Source: Candidatus Methanorbis basalitermitum
Lineage (GTDB): Archaea; Halobacteriota; Methanomicrobia; Methanomicrobiales; Methanocorpusculaceae
Direction: 5' to 3'
DNA length: 64,000 nt
Assembly (NCBI GenBank): GCA_031287415.1
Contig: JAITSY010000027.1
Location: 1-64,000, forward strand
Shown here: positions 43,110 through 51,297 of the stretch, in pieces
Numbering within the stretch: the stretch's first letter is position 1
Layout of the letters: each line of letters starts with the position of its first letter
Translations under genes and position numbers: made by a program
The notes under the pieces: model-generated
What the model was told of the DNA's origin: nothing
The model's database searches: none
The model's input: the letters and a program-made list of their open reading frames with translations, nothing else

Positions 43110-44205
43110 CGGCAAAAATCTTCTCCACGATGCCAGCGGAAAGTTCCCGCTTCATTGCCATGTACTCTGTTTTCGGGAGCGGCAGGGATTTGAGCACCAT
43201 ATCGCGGAACATGCAGGGGGTCGAGGATTTACAGCACCAGGCAAGACTGCCGAAACAAGTCTGGTCTCCCTGAGAGAGGGAGGAATTGACGGTCAGCCCC
43301 TGTTTGAGGGCGAGATAGTCCTGGCAGTCCATACCGAGGTTTTCAAGCGTCGGCAACAGTGGGCACTGTTTGACCGGCATGCAGCAGAACGTCAGCGCCC
43401 GAATATCGCCACCGCGGCAGAGCTGTTTGGGTGCATTGTACCAGCCAGTCTCCTCAGATATCACACGAATAGAGCGGTCAAGATGCTGGAGCGTGGGGAC
43501 ATTTGCCGAACGGGCGAGGGAAACCATATCGGCACCATGAGAGAACATATCCATCATCCTCTCAGGAGAGGTGATACCGTTGTTGGCAATAAGGATCAAA
43601 GGACAGCTGTTTCTGATCTGGCGAAGGCGGGTATAGCCGGTGTCCATCAGATCGATATGAAGGATGTCGGCTCCTGCCACCCAGAGTTTTCGTGCAAGCA
43701 GCCGGTCGTCGGTGACGCCAGCACGCATTTTGACGGAAATGCAGACGCCTTTTGCATGCAGAACGCGGATAATATCGCAGAGGACACCGATGTTGTGAAG
43801 CAGAGATTCGCCGCAGTGTGCATCGATCATCGGCTGTTGGCGGCAGTGGGCATCGATCTCGTAGACAACGTCCGTGCCAAACGCACGGGTAGCAGCAGCA
43901 TATGCCTCGGGGTTGGACCCGCGGAGGTTTAACCCGATGACCACATCGGATCCTTCAAGCATGGCAAGCTCGGCTGCAATCTCCTCAAAACCTCCGAAAA
44001 ACTCAATGCGACCGGCTTCTGCCATTTTTTTGGAGGCTTCCTGCGATGCGGCATCCAATGAAAACCCACCGATGAAGGCAGCCCCCACGTGTGCGGCACG
44101 TTCAAGGACGTACGCTGCGTTGGTTATTCCCGCCATGGATGCGAGTACAACCGGTGTATTTACCGATTTTCCATTAATTGACAAAAATCTGCTTGATCCT
44201 CGCAT
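43090..44205 (-). CDS. Methanogenesis marker protein 9 (Dus-like TIM barrel with cysteine-rich tail)
   Basis: A 371-residue protein found essentially only in methanogens. The first 240 residues look like the flavin-binding barrel of dihydrouridine synthases (SVNTPVVLASMAGITNAAYV, VCISVKMRAGVTDDRL, LILIANNGITSPERMMDM). The C-terminal part is a specific cysteine-rich domain: LTFCCMPVKQCPLL, then QTCFGSLAWCCKSSTPCMFR. The marker designation is a family name without an established function. I use ATG 44205, since the longer open frame overlaps the Hjc gene out of phase. It is followed at once by the CitG-like gene. Confidence 0.85.
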   Translation of the reverse strand: MRGSSRFLSINGKSVNTPVVLASMAGITNAAYVLERAAHVGAAFIGGFSLDAASQEASKKMAEAGRIEFFGGFEEIAAELAMLEGSDVVIGLNLRGSNPEAYAAATRAFGTDVVYEIDAHCRQQPMIDAHCGESLLHNIGVLCDIIRVLHAKGVCISVKMRAGVTDDRLLARKLWVAGADILHIDLMDTGYTRLRQIRNSCPLILIANNGITSPERMMDMFSHGADMVSLARSANVPTLQHLDRSIRVISEETGWYNAPKQLCRGGDIRALTFCCMPVKQCPLLPTLENLGMDCQDYLALKQGLTVNSSLSQGDQTCFGSLAWCCKSSTPCMFRDMVLKSLPLPKTEYMAMKRELSAGIVEKIFADVPTDC

Positions 44206-44236
44206 AGATGCTGTACTTATTCGTGCGCCCTGATAT

Positions 44237-44704
44237 TTAGTCTGACGGGGGGGAGGTGAGGGAATCAAGGCGGTAGCCATAACTGGTCCGCTCCAGCGGG
44301 ATGCATTTGCGGAACTCATCAAGAGGGATGCTCGCTTGCAAATCAAAGAAGGTAAGTACCATCTCCCATGGCATGAGGTGCGCCTCACGCGGACCATTCC
44401 CCCGAAACTCGGCCGCAAGAAAACCCTGGCGGCCCGTGTACTTGAGAAAGCCGGAGATGTTATCGATCTGGTGCACACCGTCCTTGTCTTTGTGGAAGTT
44501 GCTCGTAAAAGAGAGGCGTTTTCCCGTGATGGATTTGCATTCAATGGCAAAATAAAAGGTATGGTCGGGCGAGTCAACAAGGATGTCAACATACTGGGTA
44601 TTAAACTGCGCCTGCTTCAGACGGTACGCAAACCCCTTCATCCGGTGCTCGGTGAAGTACCGGTTGACGCAGATAACTACCGCACGCTCGAACTCGTTTG
44701 CCAT
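44237..44704 (-). CDS. hjc: Hjc-type Holliday junction resolvase family nuclease
   Basis: A 155-residue restriction-endonuclease-fold protein. MANEFERAVVICVNRYFTEH gives the first acidic residue, and QYVDILVDSPDHTFYFAIEC followed by KSITGK gives the D...ExK core. Further on, QIDNISGFLKYTGRQGFLAA matches archaeal Hjc. The archaeal resolvase cleaves four-way junctions in recombination. The family is divergent in this order, so assignment to Hjc rather than a related nuclease is probable rather than certain. Confidence 0.75.
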   Translation of the reverse strand: MANEFERAVVICVNRYFTEHRMKGFAYRLKQAQFNTQYVDILVDSPDHTFYFAIECKSITGKRLSFTSNFHKDKDGVHQIDNISGFLKYTGRQGFLAAEFRGNGPREAHLMPWEMVLTFFDLQASIPLDEFRKCIPLERTSYGYRLDSLTSPPSD

Positions 44705-44778
44705 TTGCTTTGTTTATGTTTCGTCTGCAAGATGATGAACATTTATAGCTGCAGAGGCGCCAATGATTTGATACAACT

Positions 44779-44982
44779 ATGCGGGACGGACGGATACGGA
44801 AGAATATTAGGATAGGGTTGGGGGTGGCAATTGTTCTCAAGAAGGATCAGCCGGCCGGTACGCTCACGCGGGGAAGGGTCGCGGAGATTCTGACAAATTC
44901 ACCCACACATCCGCACGGAATTAAGGTACTGCTCACTTGCGGCTTGGTAGGGCGGGTACAGCAGATCTGCGAGGATGAATGA
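44779..44982 (+). CDS. YwbE family protein
   Basis: A 67-residue protein: MRDGRIRKNIRIGLGVAIVL, then KKDQPAGTLTRGRVAEILTN and the HPHGIKVLLTCGLVGRVQQI block. This matches the small YwbE family shared by bacteria and methanogens, an SH3-like beta-barrel of unknown function. It stands alone, divergent from hjc, and is followed by a repeat B copy. Confidence 0.85.
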   Translation: MRDGRIRKNIRIGLGVAIVLKKDQPAGTLTRGRVAEILTNSPTHPHGIKVLLTCGLVGRVQQICEDE

Positions 44983-45074
44983 AAAAGCGGCGGCAACATT
45001 GTGGTTACTGCCACGGAGACCATCATCGCCACTTCACGCAACACCGCCAAAGACAGCTGGAATGTCAGTGTCAA

Positions 45075-45107
45075 ATTGCATGGCAGCGAAACCCGCGGCC
45101 ACGCAAC
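45075..45107. repeat. Palindromic repeat B copy
   Basis: ATTGCATGGCAGCGAAACC and CGCGGCCACGCAAC form an imperfect palindrome of the same type as 51181-51213, placed at the 3' end of the RFC gene. Confidence 0.7.
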
Positions 45108-45111
45108 TTCA

Positions 45112-46098
45112 TCACCGCATCATTCCGGCAAGCGACGACACAAACGCATTCATCTGCAGAAACTCATTTGATCCGGCACGCATCGCAATATCTGCATCCG
45201 AAAACAGCAGCGCCGCATCCGGCGTCATCTCGCCACGCAGTGCAGAGCGGATCAGACCAAGCACCGCCGAGCCAGAGAGGCCGTACTCAACCATCAGATT
45301 CTCCGCTATCATTCGTGCTCCCTCCTCGTTGCCACAGCGGCATGCCGCTGCCGCTGCCTTGGCCAAAGTGCCTGGTTCCGTCTCGGAAAGTTCCGTGAGG
45401 TCCGTGACCCCATGCAGAGCCATCAACTCCAGCAACACCAGGGCGCGGCGCAGATCGCCGCCTGATCCAAGAATCAGCATCTCCAAATTTTCCTCAGACA
45501 CTGCTGTCGACACACCTTCGGCGGCCAAAATATCCAGCAGCCGTTCACGCATCAGATCTCGATCAATCGGCAGAAAGTACAGCGGTACGCAGCGAGAACG
45601 GAGCGGATCGATTAAGGAGCTCATCGAGTTTACCACGAAGATGAATCGGCAGGTTCTGCTGTACTGCTCCATAATCCGGCGGAGCGCCGCTTGGGCATCC
45701 TTCGGCAGATCGCCTGCGCCGTCAAAGATAATCAGCCGGAACTCAGCCGACAGTGGCTTGAGAGAGGCATGCCACCTCACAATGTACTTGAAGTTTGAAA
45801 GAACCGACTTGTCCTTCTGATACAGCACCGCAAAGCGATCATCTTCTGCAAAGTAGGCGCGGCCATGGGAAAACATCACCGAAACCGGCAACACGGTCGT
45901 GTTCTCGACTGCAGACACCGGGTAAAATTCCCGCGAAAATGCCTCAAGCACCGAAGATTTGCCGCAGCCAGATCTCCCGATGACCAGCAGGTGCGGAAGA
46001 TTGCCGCCCACAGCATACGACCGCAGCTGACGGACGGATGGCTCCTGCCCAAGAGCCTCATCAAAGGTCCTTGGGCGGTATTTCTCAATCCAGAGCAT
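45112..46098 (-). CDS. Replication factor C small-subunit paralogue with altered ATPase motifs
   Basis: A 328-residue clamp-loader AAA+ protein (MLWIEKYRPRTFDEALGQ is the RFC box). The Walker A motif is GRSGCGKSS (41-49) instead of the common GPPGTGKTT, and Walker B is LIIFDGAGDLP, with glycine in place of the catalytic glutamate (normally DEAD). Sensor 1 (FIFVVNS) and the arginine finger SRC at 168-170 are kept. This pattern fits the RfcS2-type paralogue of some methanogens, which may bind but hardly hydrolyse ATP. It overlaps the phosphopantothenate synthetase gene by 14 bases; ATG 46098 is preferred over a TTG two codons earlier. Confidence 0.83.
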   Translation of the reverse strand: MLWIEKYRPRTFDEALGQEPSVRQLRSYAVGGNLPHLLVIGRSGCGKSSVLEAFSREFYPVSAVENTTVLPVSVMFSHGRAYFAEDDRFAVLYQKDKSVLSNFKYIVRWHASLKPLSAEFRLIIFDGAGDLPKDAQAALRRIMEQYSRTCRFIFVVNSMSSLIDPLRSRCVPLYFLPIDRDLMRERLLDILAAEGVSTAVSEENLEMLILGSGGDLRRALVLLELMALHGVTDLTELSETEPGTLAKAAAAACRCGNEEGARMIAENLMVEYGLSGSAVLGLIRSALRGEMTPDAALLFSDADIAMRAGSNEFLQMNAFVSSLAGMMR

Positions 46099-46825
46099 GC
46101 ACAAATGTCTCCGAAATAGCAGTAACGGCTCCTTTCAGAAAATATTTTCCATCAAAGGATGTTGGCATCCTTGGATGTTCGCCCGCCTCTTTGATTCGCC
46201 GGCACTCCGTCGCAATGTTTGGCAGCGCCCGCGTTACCTCATCGATGATCGGAATCGTTGCCATTTTTGACGTGCGGTCAAGCGGATTCAGGTCCACTGT
46301 GATCACAATCTTACCCATTCCAACAAGCGCCTCGCAGCGGTCGCCATCTTCCAGCGGTACGAGGACTACATCCGCCGAGCCGATACCATCCGGGCGGCAG
46401 AGACCGCGGTCATGCGGCAGCGGCACACAGCGTTCCACTGGTCCTTGGGAAACAACCACACCCGCAGCTTCAAGGACTGTTGCCACGTTTTTCATCCGTT
46501 CCCTCGTACGGTGGAAGAGATTGACCTCAACCTCAGCGCCGGAAGCTTTCTGAAGAACGGCAATCTCCGCCGAGGCCAAGGCGGCAGTGTTGCCATTGAT
46601 CGAAAGCACAGGATGCTTTGCGGCAAGCAGCACGCATGCCGCAAGCATCTCCGACTCAAGGGCTGTTGTCGGTGTTTTTTCACCTATCAAATAATCAAAC
46701 GCCTCGCCACGGCCATGAGAGATTAGGCCCTCCAGGGACACAACCCCACACGCGGCATACTCCGCGAGCTGTCTTCTAGTGACGAGCGAACGGTATCTTG
46801 GATGAATCTTTGGAATGTCCAACAT
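46085..46825 (-). CDS. 4-Phosphopantoate--beta-alanine ligase (phosphopantothenate synthetase)
   Basis: Second step of the archaeal CoA pathway, replacing bacterial PanC: ATP-dependent joining of phosphopantoate and beta-alanine. The 246-residue sequence carries LDIPKIHPRYRSLVTRRQLA, then LSINGNTAALASAEI, and ADVVLVPLEDGDRCEALVGM with GKIVITVDLNPLDRTSKMA. A strong GGAGAGGT Shine-Dalgarno lies before ATG 46825. The gene immediately follows pantoate kinase, as in many archaea, so substrate and product pass between neighbours. Confidence 0.92.
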   Translation of the reverse strand: MLDIPKIHPRYRSLVTRRQLAEYAACGVVSLEGLISHGRGEAFDYLIGEKTPTTALESEMLAACVLLAAKHPVLSINGNTAALASAEIAVLQKASGAEVEVNLFHRTRERMKNVATVLEAAGVVVSQGPVERCVPLPHDRGLCRPDGIGSADVVLVPLEDGDRCEALVGMGKIVITVDLNPLDRTSKMATIPIIDEVTRALPNIATECRRIKEAGEHPRMPTSFDGKYFLKGAVTAISETFVHALD

Positions 46826-46826
46826 C

Positions 46827-47678
46827 TTACCTCTCCAATAGCACCGGACCATGCGGGTATACTTTCAGCGGAACGGCCCTGCCGAATCCGGCAAGGACTT
46901 CGCAGGCATCAGGCGCTGCAGCAAACACGCCGCGGCCGAGCATCGTCATGCTTGCTGGAATTCCCGCCTCATCACATGCGGCGAGAACTGGCTGGATTTC
47001 TGTCGGGATCAGACCGCTCGCCTCGGCAAACGCCCGAGATTTTCGCATAAAGTCCGAAAAATCCTCCGGCGCATCTTTGGGGAATGCAACTGAAATCCTC
47101 CGCATCAGATCAGGGGAACCGATTATGTCCGGGGTAAACATCGACCCGAACGTAACTACACATAGCTCCACCTCCGGATAGAATCTTCTGCACACCCCAG
47201 TAATACCAGGAGCAGTCCGAACGGCAATTCCACCGCCGTTCACCGCCGCCACATCACCAAGACCAGTGTTGCAGGTGATCTCAGCCTCATGGGCACGGTC
47301 GGCAAGCTCTTCGGGCATCATGCCAAGATCGAAGACCGCGTTTGCCGCAATAAGTGTTGCAAAAATTGCCGCAGCGCTCATACCGAACCCTGCACCGATT
47401 GGAAGCCCTGCAACCGTCTCAACCGCAGCACGAACATCGAGTCCTGCAAACAACTCCTCGAGGAGACATGACCCGTAACGTGTCTGAGGGTCTCCGGAGG
47501 GAAGCTGGTCGATGGTGACCACCGACGTGTGCACTGCAGAAGTGACCCTTGCCGTAACCCCGCGATCGATCACAATGCCGACGCCACAGCTGCCGGTGGT
47601 TTGCGGAGAATCACCGTCAACACGCCGGAAATATCCCGAGATATGGCCAGGCGCAAAGGCTACAGCAGTTCGCTCCAT
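46827..47678 (-). CDS. Pantoate kinase (GHMP family, archaeal CoA synthesis)
   Basis: Phosphorylates pantoate, the first dedicated step of CoA synthesis in archaea. The 283-residue GHMP kinase opens with VAFAPGHISGYFRRVDGDSP, and its nucleotide loop is GLPIGAGFGMSAAAIFATLI (motif PxGxGxGxSAA). A C-terminal glycine-rich GHMP segment is near MTMLGRGVFA. Its start overlaps coaBC by 19 bases and its stop precedes the next gene by one base, so the three CoA genes form one translational unit. Confidence 0.92.
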   Translation of the reverse strand: MERTAVAFAPGHISGYFRRVDGDSPQTTGSCGVGIVIDRGVTARVTSAVHTSVVTIDQLPSGDPQTRYGSCLLEELFAGLDVRAAVETVAGLPIGAGFGMSAAAIFATLIAANAVFDLGMMPEELADRAHEAEITCNTGLGDVAAVNGGGIAVRTAPGITGVCRRFYPEVELCVVTFGSMFTPDIIGSPDLMRRISVAFPKDAPEDFSDFMRKSRAFAEASGLIPTEIQPVLAACDEAGIPASMTMLGRGVFAAAPDACEVLAGFGRAVPLKVYPHGPVLLER

Positions 47679-48820
47679 AACTCCCGGGCAATATCAGCTT
47701 TGCTGCCGGAGACCTTCCGGCTGCCGTTCTTTTTAATCAACAGATACTCGCCTGCAGCAGCTCCCATAACTGCGGGACGATTTGCTGCAACGAGCACAAC
47801 GTCATCGGCTTCCAGCAGTTTGTGCGCTTCCATTTCGGCATCCTCACCGAGCTTGAACCCGACGATGGTAATTCCCTGATGATACAGGCGGGTAATCAAC
47901 TTGGGCAGGGGTTGCAGCTGGATAGTGCAGGCCGTTCCGCTTGGGATTTTTCCGGTCTCCCGAACAGGCACAAAATCAGAGATGGCAGCAGCGCTGATAT
48001 AGATGTCCGGTTTGTTTTCTGCGACTTCCCGCATCACCGCCTCATGCATATCGGAAGCGGTCCTAATGCAGATATTTCGGACGTTGGGAACATCCCCATG
48101 AACGGCGGTATTGGACACGACTGCAACCTCGGCCCCAAGCCGAAACGCTTCAAGGGCCAGTGCCCTCCCCATAGCACCGCTTGATCGTGTCGTCAAAACG
48201 CGGACATCGTCCAGCTCCTCGCGGCAGGAGCCGTTCGTGATAAGAACACGTTTGCCTGCAAGTGTCCGGGCGGTGATGTCAGCCGCTGCCACGGCATGTT
48301 CGGCATACAGGCAGATCTCTTCTATCACTGCGATCTTTGCCTTCCCTTCTTCCATCCGTGGCGGAACAACCATGATGTTCATCGAATGGAGCGTCTCAAG
48401 ATTTCTGACGACCGTCGGATGGTGGTACATCGATTCATGCATAGCAGGAACAATGATGACCGACATCCCTCTGCCTATTGCGGTTGTGGCAAACGTAGTG
48501 ACAATGGTGTCGTCAATGCCACAGGCAATTTTTCCTATCGTATTGGCGGTGGCAGGAGCAATGAGCAGCAGGTCTGCTTCGCCTCCCTCACCGCAGTAGC
48601 GCACGTGCTCAACCATGCCGGTGATCGTTGTCAGGGCAGGCCGTGCACAGGCATAGGTCAGCGCATCGGAATGAATAATGCCGCATGCCGCTTGACTCAG
48701 AACACCGGTTACTTCAGCACCACGACGGCGAAGCTCGTGGACAAGTTTAACGGCTTCGACCGCAGCAATACTGCCCGTAACCGCGAGCACAATATGTTTG
48801 TTTTCCAGCGTCCGATTCAT
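47660..48820 (-). CDS. coaBC: Bifunctional phosphopantothenoylcysteine decarboxylase / phosphopantothenate-cysteine ligase
   Basis: A 386-residue CoaBC. The flavoprotein decarboxylase domain comes first (HIVLAVTGSIAAVEAVKLVH, APATANTIGKIACGIDD, VPAMHESMYHHP) with the catalytic histidine and the PAMxxxM motif. The ligase domain from about residue 180 has GKRVLITNGSCREELDDVRV and ISAAAISDFVP. ATG 48820 overlaps the taw2 stop (ATGA), better than an ATG six codons further upstream. The order coaBC, pantoate kinase, phosphopantothenate synthetase covers the route from pantoate to phosphopantetheine. Confidence 0.94.
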   Translation of the reverse strand: MNRTLENKHIVLAVTGSIAAVEAVKLVHELRRRGAEVTGVLSQAACGIIHSDALTYACARPALTTITGMVEHVRYCGEGGEADLLLIAPATANTIGKIACGIDDTIVTTFATTAIGRGMSVIIVPAMHESMYHHPTVVRNLETLHSMNIMVVPPRMEEGKAKIAVIEEICLYAEHAVAAADITARTLAGKRVLITNGSCREELDDVRVLTTRSSGAMGRALALEAFRLGAEVAVVSNTAVHGDVPNVRNICIRTASDMHEAVMREVAENKPDIYISAAAISDFVPVRETGKIPSGTACTIQLQPLPKLITRLYHQGITIVGFKLGEDAEMEAHKLLEADDVVLVAANRPAVMGAAAGEYLLIKKNGSRKVSGSKADIARELWSELL

Positions 48821-49686
48821 GTCAGCTCCACATCCCATACGCCGTGCCAGGTATGGCTCGCGTACTTCTTTACTTTATGTTTGCTGAGGGAATAACTAAA
48901 ACCTGCCCTTTCGACAGCGGCCAGGATCTCGGCTTCACTGTCTCCGATGCCGTGGACATGCAGGATGGTTCCCGATTCAGCATGGTCAAGGGCGTCCGGC
49001 AGAAACTCAGGTGCAGCAAAATGCCCCATTAAAAACCGATGATAAACTCCGTTGAGCAGCGTCCGGCAGTTGCCGCAGGAGATGGTGATGCGGTCTGCAA
49101 CACCGTTTGCCTCGACATTTCGCCGAAGGTAGGCACAGGACACGGGATTGATCTCCATTGCATGGACGTTTGCCCCGGCGAGAGCTGCAGGGAGAGCAAA
49201 ATAGCCGATGCCGGCGAACATATCGGCGATCCTCTCTCCAGGACGAACGAGGGAGCGGAGCCGCTGCTTTTCGCTGCGGTTTCCCTGAGAAAACATCAGC
49301 TTTGCCGGGTTAAGTGTGTAATGGATGCCAAATTCGTGGAAGGTGACGTCGTGCGGTTCACCGTAGAGAACCGAGACCTCCGGCTGCCGCATGACTCCGT
49401 CGTGATGGTTGAGCAGCAGCACACAGGCTGGATGCTCCCATGCAACGAGAGATTCCAGCTCTTCGGATGCTGAGACTCTGCGATGCAGAAGCAGAGTGTC
49501 GCCAAGCCGTTGGTAGCCGGGCCCGGAATATGGCTTTCTCTCGGGAAGATCAAAATCGTACGGCCAGCCGTCTGCGACCGGTACGTACGCGTATTCACCG
49601 GCACAGTAGATCCTGCGACCGGCATCTACCCAGAGTTCAGTCCTGTATTTTAGCAGCCTGCTCTTCAAAACTTTGCGGATTCTCAT
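48817..49686 (-). CDS. tRNA wybutosine-pathway aminocarboxypropyltransferase Taw2 / Trm5-family protein
   Basis: A 289-residue Rossmann-fold enzyme acting on position 37 of tRNA-Phe. The SAM-binding segment is GERIADMFAGIGYFALPAAL, followed by VHAMEINPVSCAYLRRNVEA. The motif after the core is MGHFAAPEFLPDALDHAE and the C-terminus VKKYASHTWHGVWDVELT, which resemble Taw2 (which transfers the aminocarboxypropyl group of SAM) more than the NPPY motif of methyltransferase Trm5. The ATG lies 50 bases inside the nmd3 gene, so the true start may be a little downstream. Confidence 0.82.
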   Translation of the reverse strand: MRIRKVLKSRLLKYRTELWVDAGRRIYCAGEYAYVPVADGWPYDFDLPERKPYSGPGYQRLGDTLLLHRRVSASEELESLVAWEHPACVLLLNHHDGVMRQPEVSVLYGEPHDVTFHEFGIHYTLNPAKLMFSQGNRSEKQRLRSLVRPGERIADMFAGIGYFALPAALAGANVHAMEINPVSCAYLRRNVEANGVADRITISCGNCRTLLNGVYHRFLMGHFAAPEFLPDALDHAESGTILHVHGIGDSEAEILAAVERAGFSYSLSKHKVKKYASHTWHGVWDVELT

Positions 49687-50731
49687 CAGCTTTCCCTACG
49701 GGAATAAGGGTGTCGCAGTCACGGACGAAAAGGATGGTGTCACCAGCATCTGCTTCAATCCAGGTATAGTCTGGAATTTCTGCAACATTCTGCGTGGCAG
49801 GATCAAGAACACCAAGAGTTCCAGCATCACGGTACACGACCGTTGCGGTCTCTGCAATTTGGATGTTGCCAATTGAGGAGACGCTGTCATCTTCGCGGAA
49901 GTTCCTGGACAGGCAGGTTGCAAGATCCTGAACGAACAGCATATCTTTGGTCTGGCGGAAAATCCGGAAGTAACCGCGGCCGTGCTTAATAATGTCACCA
50001 CGGGAAAAACGCGGGAGACGAAGGGAGTAGGTCACGCGGTAGAGCTTGATGCCTGCCTTTTCACCGACGAGTTTTGGGTGAGTGGTGAAGGATCCACCAA
50101 GCGCCCCGCATATGTCACGAGAGATGGCGCTGCCTATGGTCTGGGAACTGAAGATGATATCGATGCCGTCTTTCTGTTCTGTTATGTCGGAAACGAAGGA
50201 GAGACGATCGCCCGCATTCTGGAGCTGATCCTCGATCTGATAGGCGATCTCTGCTGCGCGTCGGAGTTCAAACGGTGTCGGTTTTCTGCCGGCTGCGCGC
50301 ACCTGAATGACTCCTTCATAGTAGCTGCCTGAGATTCTGCAGCAGCGGTTGCACTGTTCGCATGCCCAGACAATCTGTACTTTCTGGGTAATCTCGACCG
50401 GTACGCCGTAGAGTGTTCCAGAAACAAACACGGTGGCAATCGAACGGTTGACGCTGAGGTCTGTGATGTTGGTGTCTCTCTGGATATTGGTGACATCTCG
50501 GTGAATGGATATTGCGGAGTTGACAAGGTTGCAGGCGAGTTCCTGGCGTTCAACTGGGCAGTCGGTCCAAATTCCTGCAGCTTTGGTGGAGCCGCAGGTC
50601 GGACAGAAGGTACACTGAACTCTTGGTTCAATGCGGATCCAGACGATATCTTTGGCACGGCAGTTTCCGCATAGCTTGCCGTTTTCTGAAGGAGAGCCGC
50701 ATTTTGAGCAGAATCCCGAGGTGAGGCTCAT
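49637..50731 (-). CDS. NMD3 homologue (60S biogenesis factor family)
   Basis: A 364-residue archaeal homologue of the eukaryotic ribosome export adaptor. The N-terminal zinc-binding part holds CxxC pairs in GFCSKCGSPSENGKLCGNC, CTFCPTCGS and a later CEQCNRCCR. A beta-rich C-terminal region follows, including FSRGDIIKHGRGYFRIFRQT. In archaea there is no nuclear export, so the protein most likely acts in large-subunit maturation. It lies one base after the DUF424 stop, and taw2 overlaps its end, so all are co-transcribed. Confidence 0.88.
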   Translation of the reverse strand: MSLTSGFCSKCGSPSENGKLCGNCRAKDIVWIRIEPRVQCTFCPTCGSTKAAGIWTDCPVERQELACNLVNSAISIHRDVTNIQRDTNITDLSVNRSIATVFVSGTLYGVPVEITQKVQIVWACEQCNRCCRISGSYYEGVIQVRAAGRKPTPFELRRAAEIAYQIEDQLQNAGDRLSFVSDITEQKDGIDIIFSSQTIGSAISRDICGALGGSFTTHPKLVGEKAGIKLYRVTYSLRLPRFSRGDIIKHGRGYFRIFRQTKDMLFVQDLATCLSRNFREDDSVSSIGNIQIAETATVVYRDAGTLGVLDPATQNVAEIPDYTWIEADAGDTILFVRDCDTLIPVGKADENPQSFEEQAAKIQD

Positions 50732-50732
50732 G

Positions 50733-51026
50733 TTACCGTCCGTAGATCTGGACGTGGGGAATGTCGCCGATCAGGATGCCAGATGCCTTGCTGATTATCC
50801 CCGCAGTGGCGGCAAGTTCATAGACACGCTTTCCGATGATGTTTGCGTTGGCTGCTGAAGCAAGGGCTGCAAGAACCTCGTCCTCAGTTGCGAGAATATC
50901 ACCGTAAAATCCAGAATCGATGATGATTTCGCAAGCAGAGCAGGTGAGGGTTGTATTGAGAAGCTCTCGGTCACAGACTGCGATGATTTCGCCCTGGCTA
51001 GGAATATGGTGTATTTTCAGGTACAT
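50733..51026 (-). CDS. DUF424 family protein
   Basis: A 97-residue protein of the archaeal DUF424 family. It reads MYLKIHHIPSQGEIIAVCDR and has the LTCSACEIIIDSGFYGD segment, then ANIIGKRVYELAATAGII. Its place just before nmd3 is conserved in many euryarchaea and suggests a part in translation or ribosome assembly, but no function has been shown. It is the first gene of the long minus-strand run that ends with the RFC paralogue. Confidence 0.85.
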   Translation of the reverse strand: MYLKIHHIPSQGEIIAVCDRELLNTTLTCSACEIIIDSGFYGDILATEDEVLAALASAANANIIGKRVYELAATAGIISKASGILIGDIPHVQIYGR

Positions 51027-51180
51027 TACTTGCGGTATAATATGGAATGCGGCTGGTATTACACTATTGCATGGTCATCCACTTCTGCAAGGGATGCCCG
51101 GTGATTTCTTCATTGGGGATAGGCGACGGCACGGGCGCAACCGGAAATATCTGTCAAAGAGAAAAAATGTTTCGGTATAA

Positions 51181-51213
51181 GTTGCATGGCAACGGAACCC
51201 GCTGCCATGCAAC
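51181..51213. repeat. Palindromic repeat B, reference copy
   Basis: GTTGCATGGCAACGGAACC and CGCTGCCATGCAAC form a palindrome with 15-base arms (one mismatch) and a three-base loop. It lies in the 271 bp between the divergent DUF424 and U32 genes. Confidence 0.85.
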
Positions 51214-51297
51214 TCTGGTTTCCCCCTTGACAAAACTCTGCGGAAACTCAGGACATAGTCCTTAACCTCTCGTACAACCAATGTTATACCCTATCCA

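Noticed and set aside
43015-43932. 305-codon plus-strand frame opposite the marker 9 gene
   Set aside because: It lies antisense to a well-supported gene, has no family features and arises from codon bias on the other strand.
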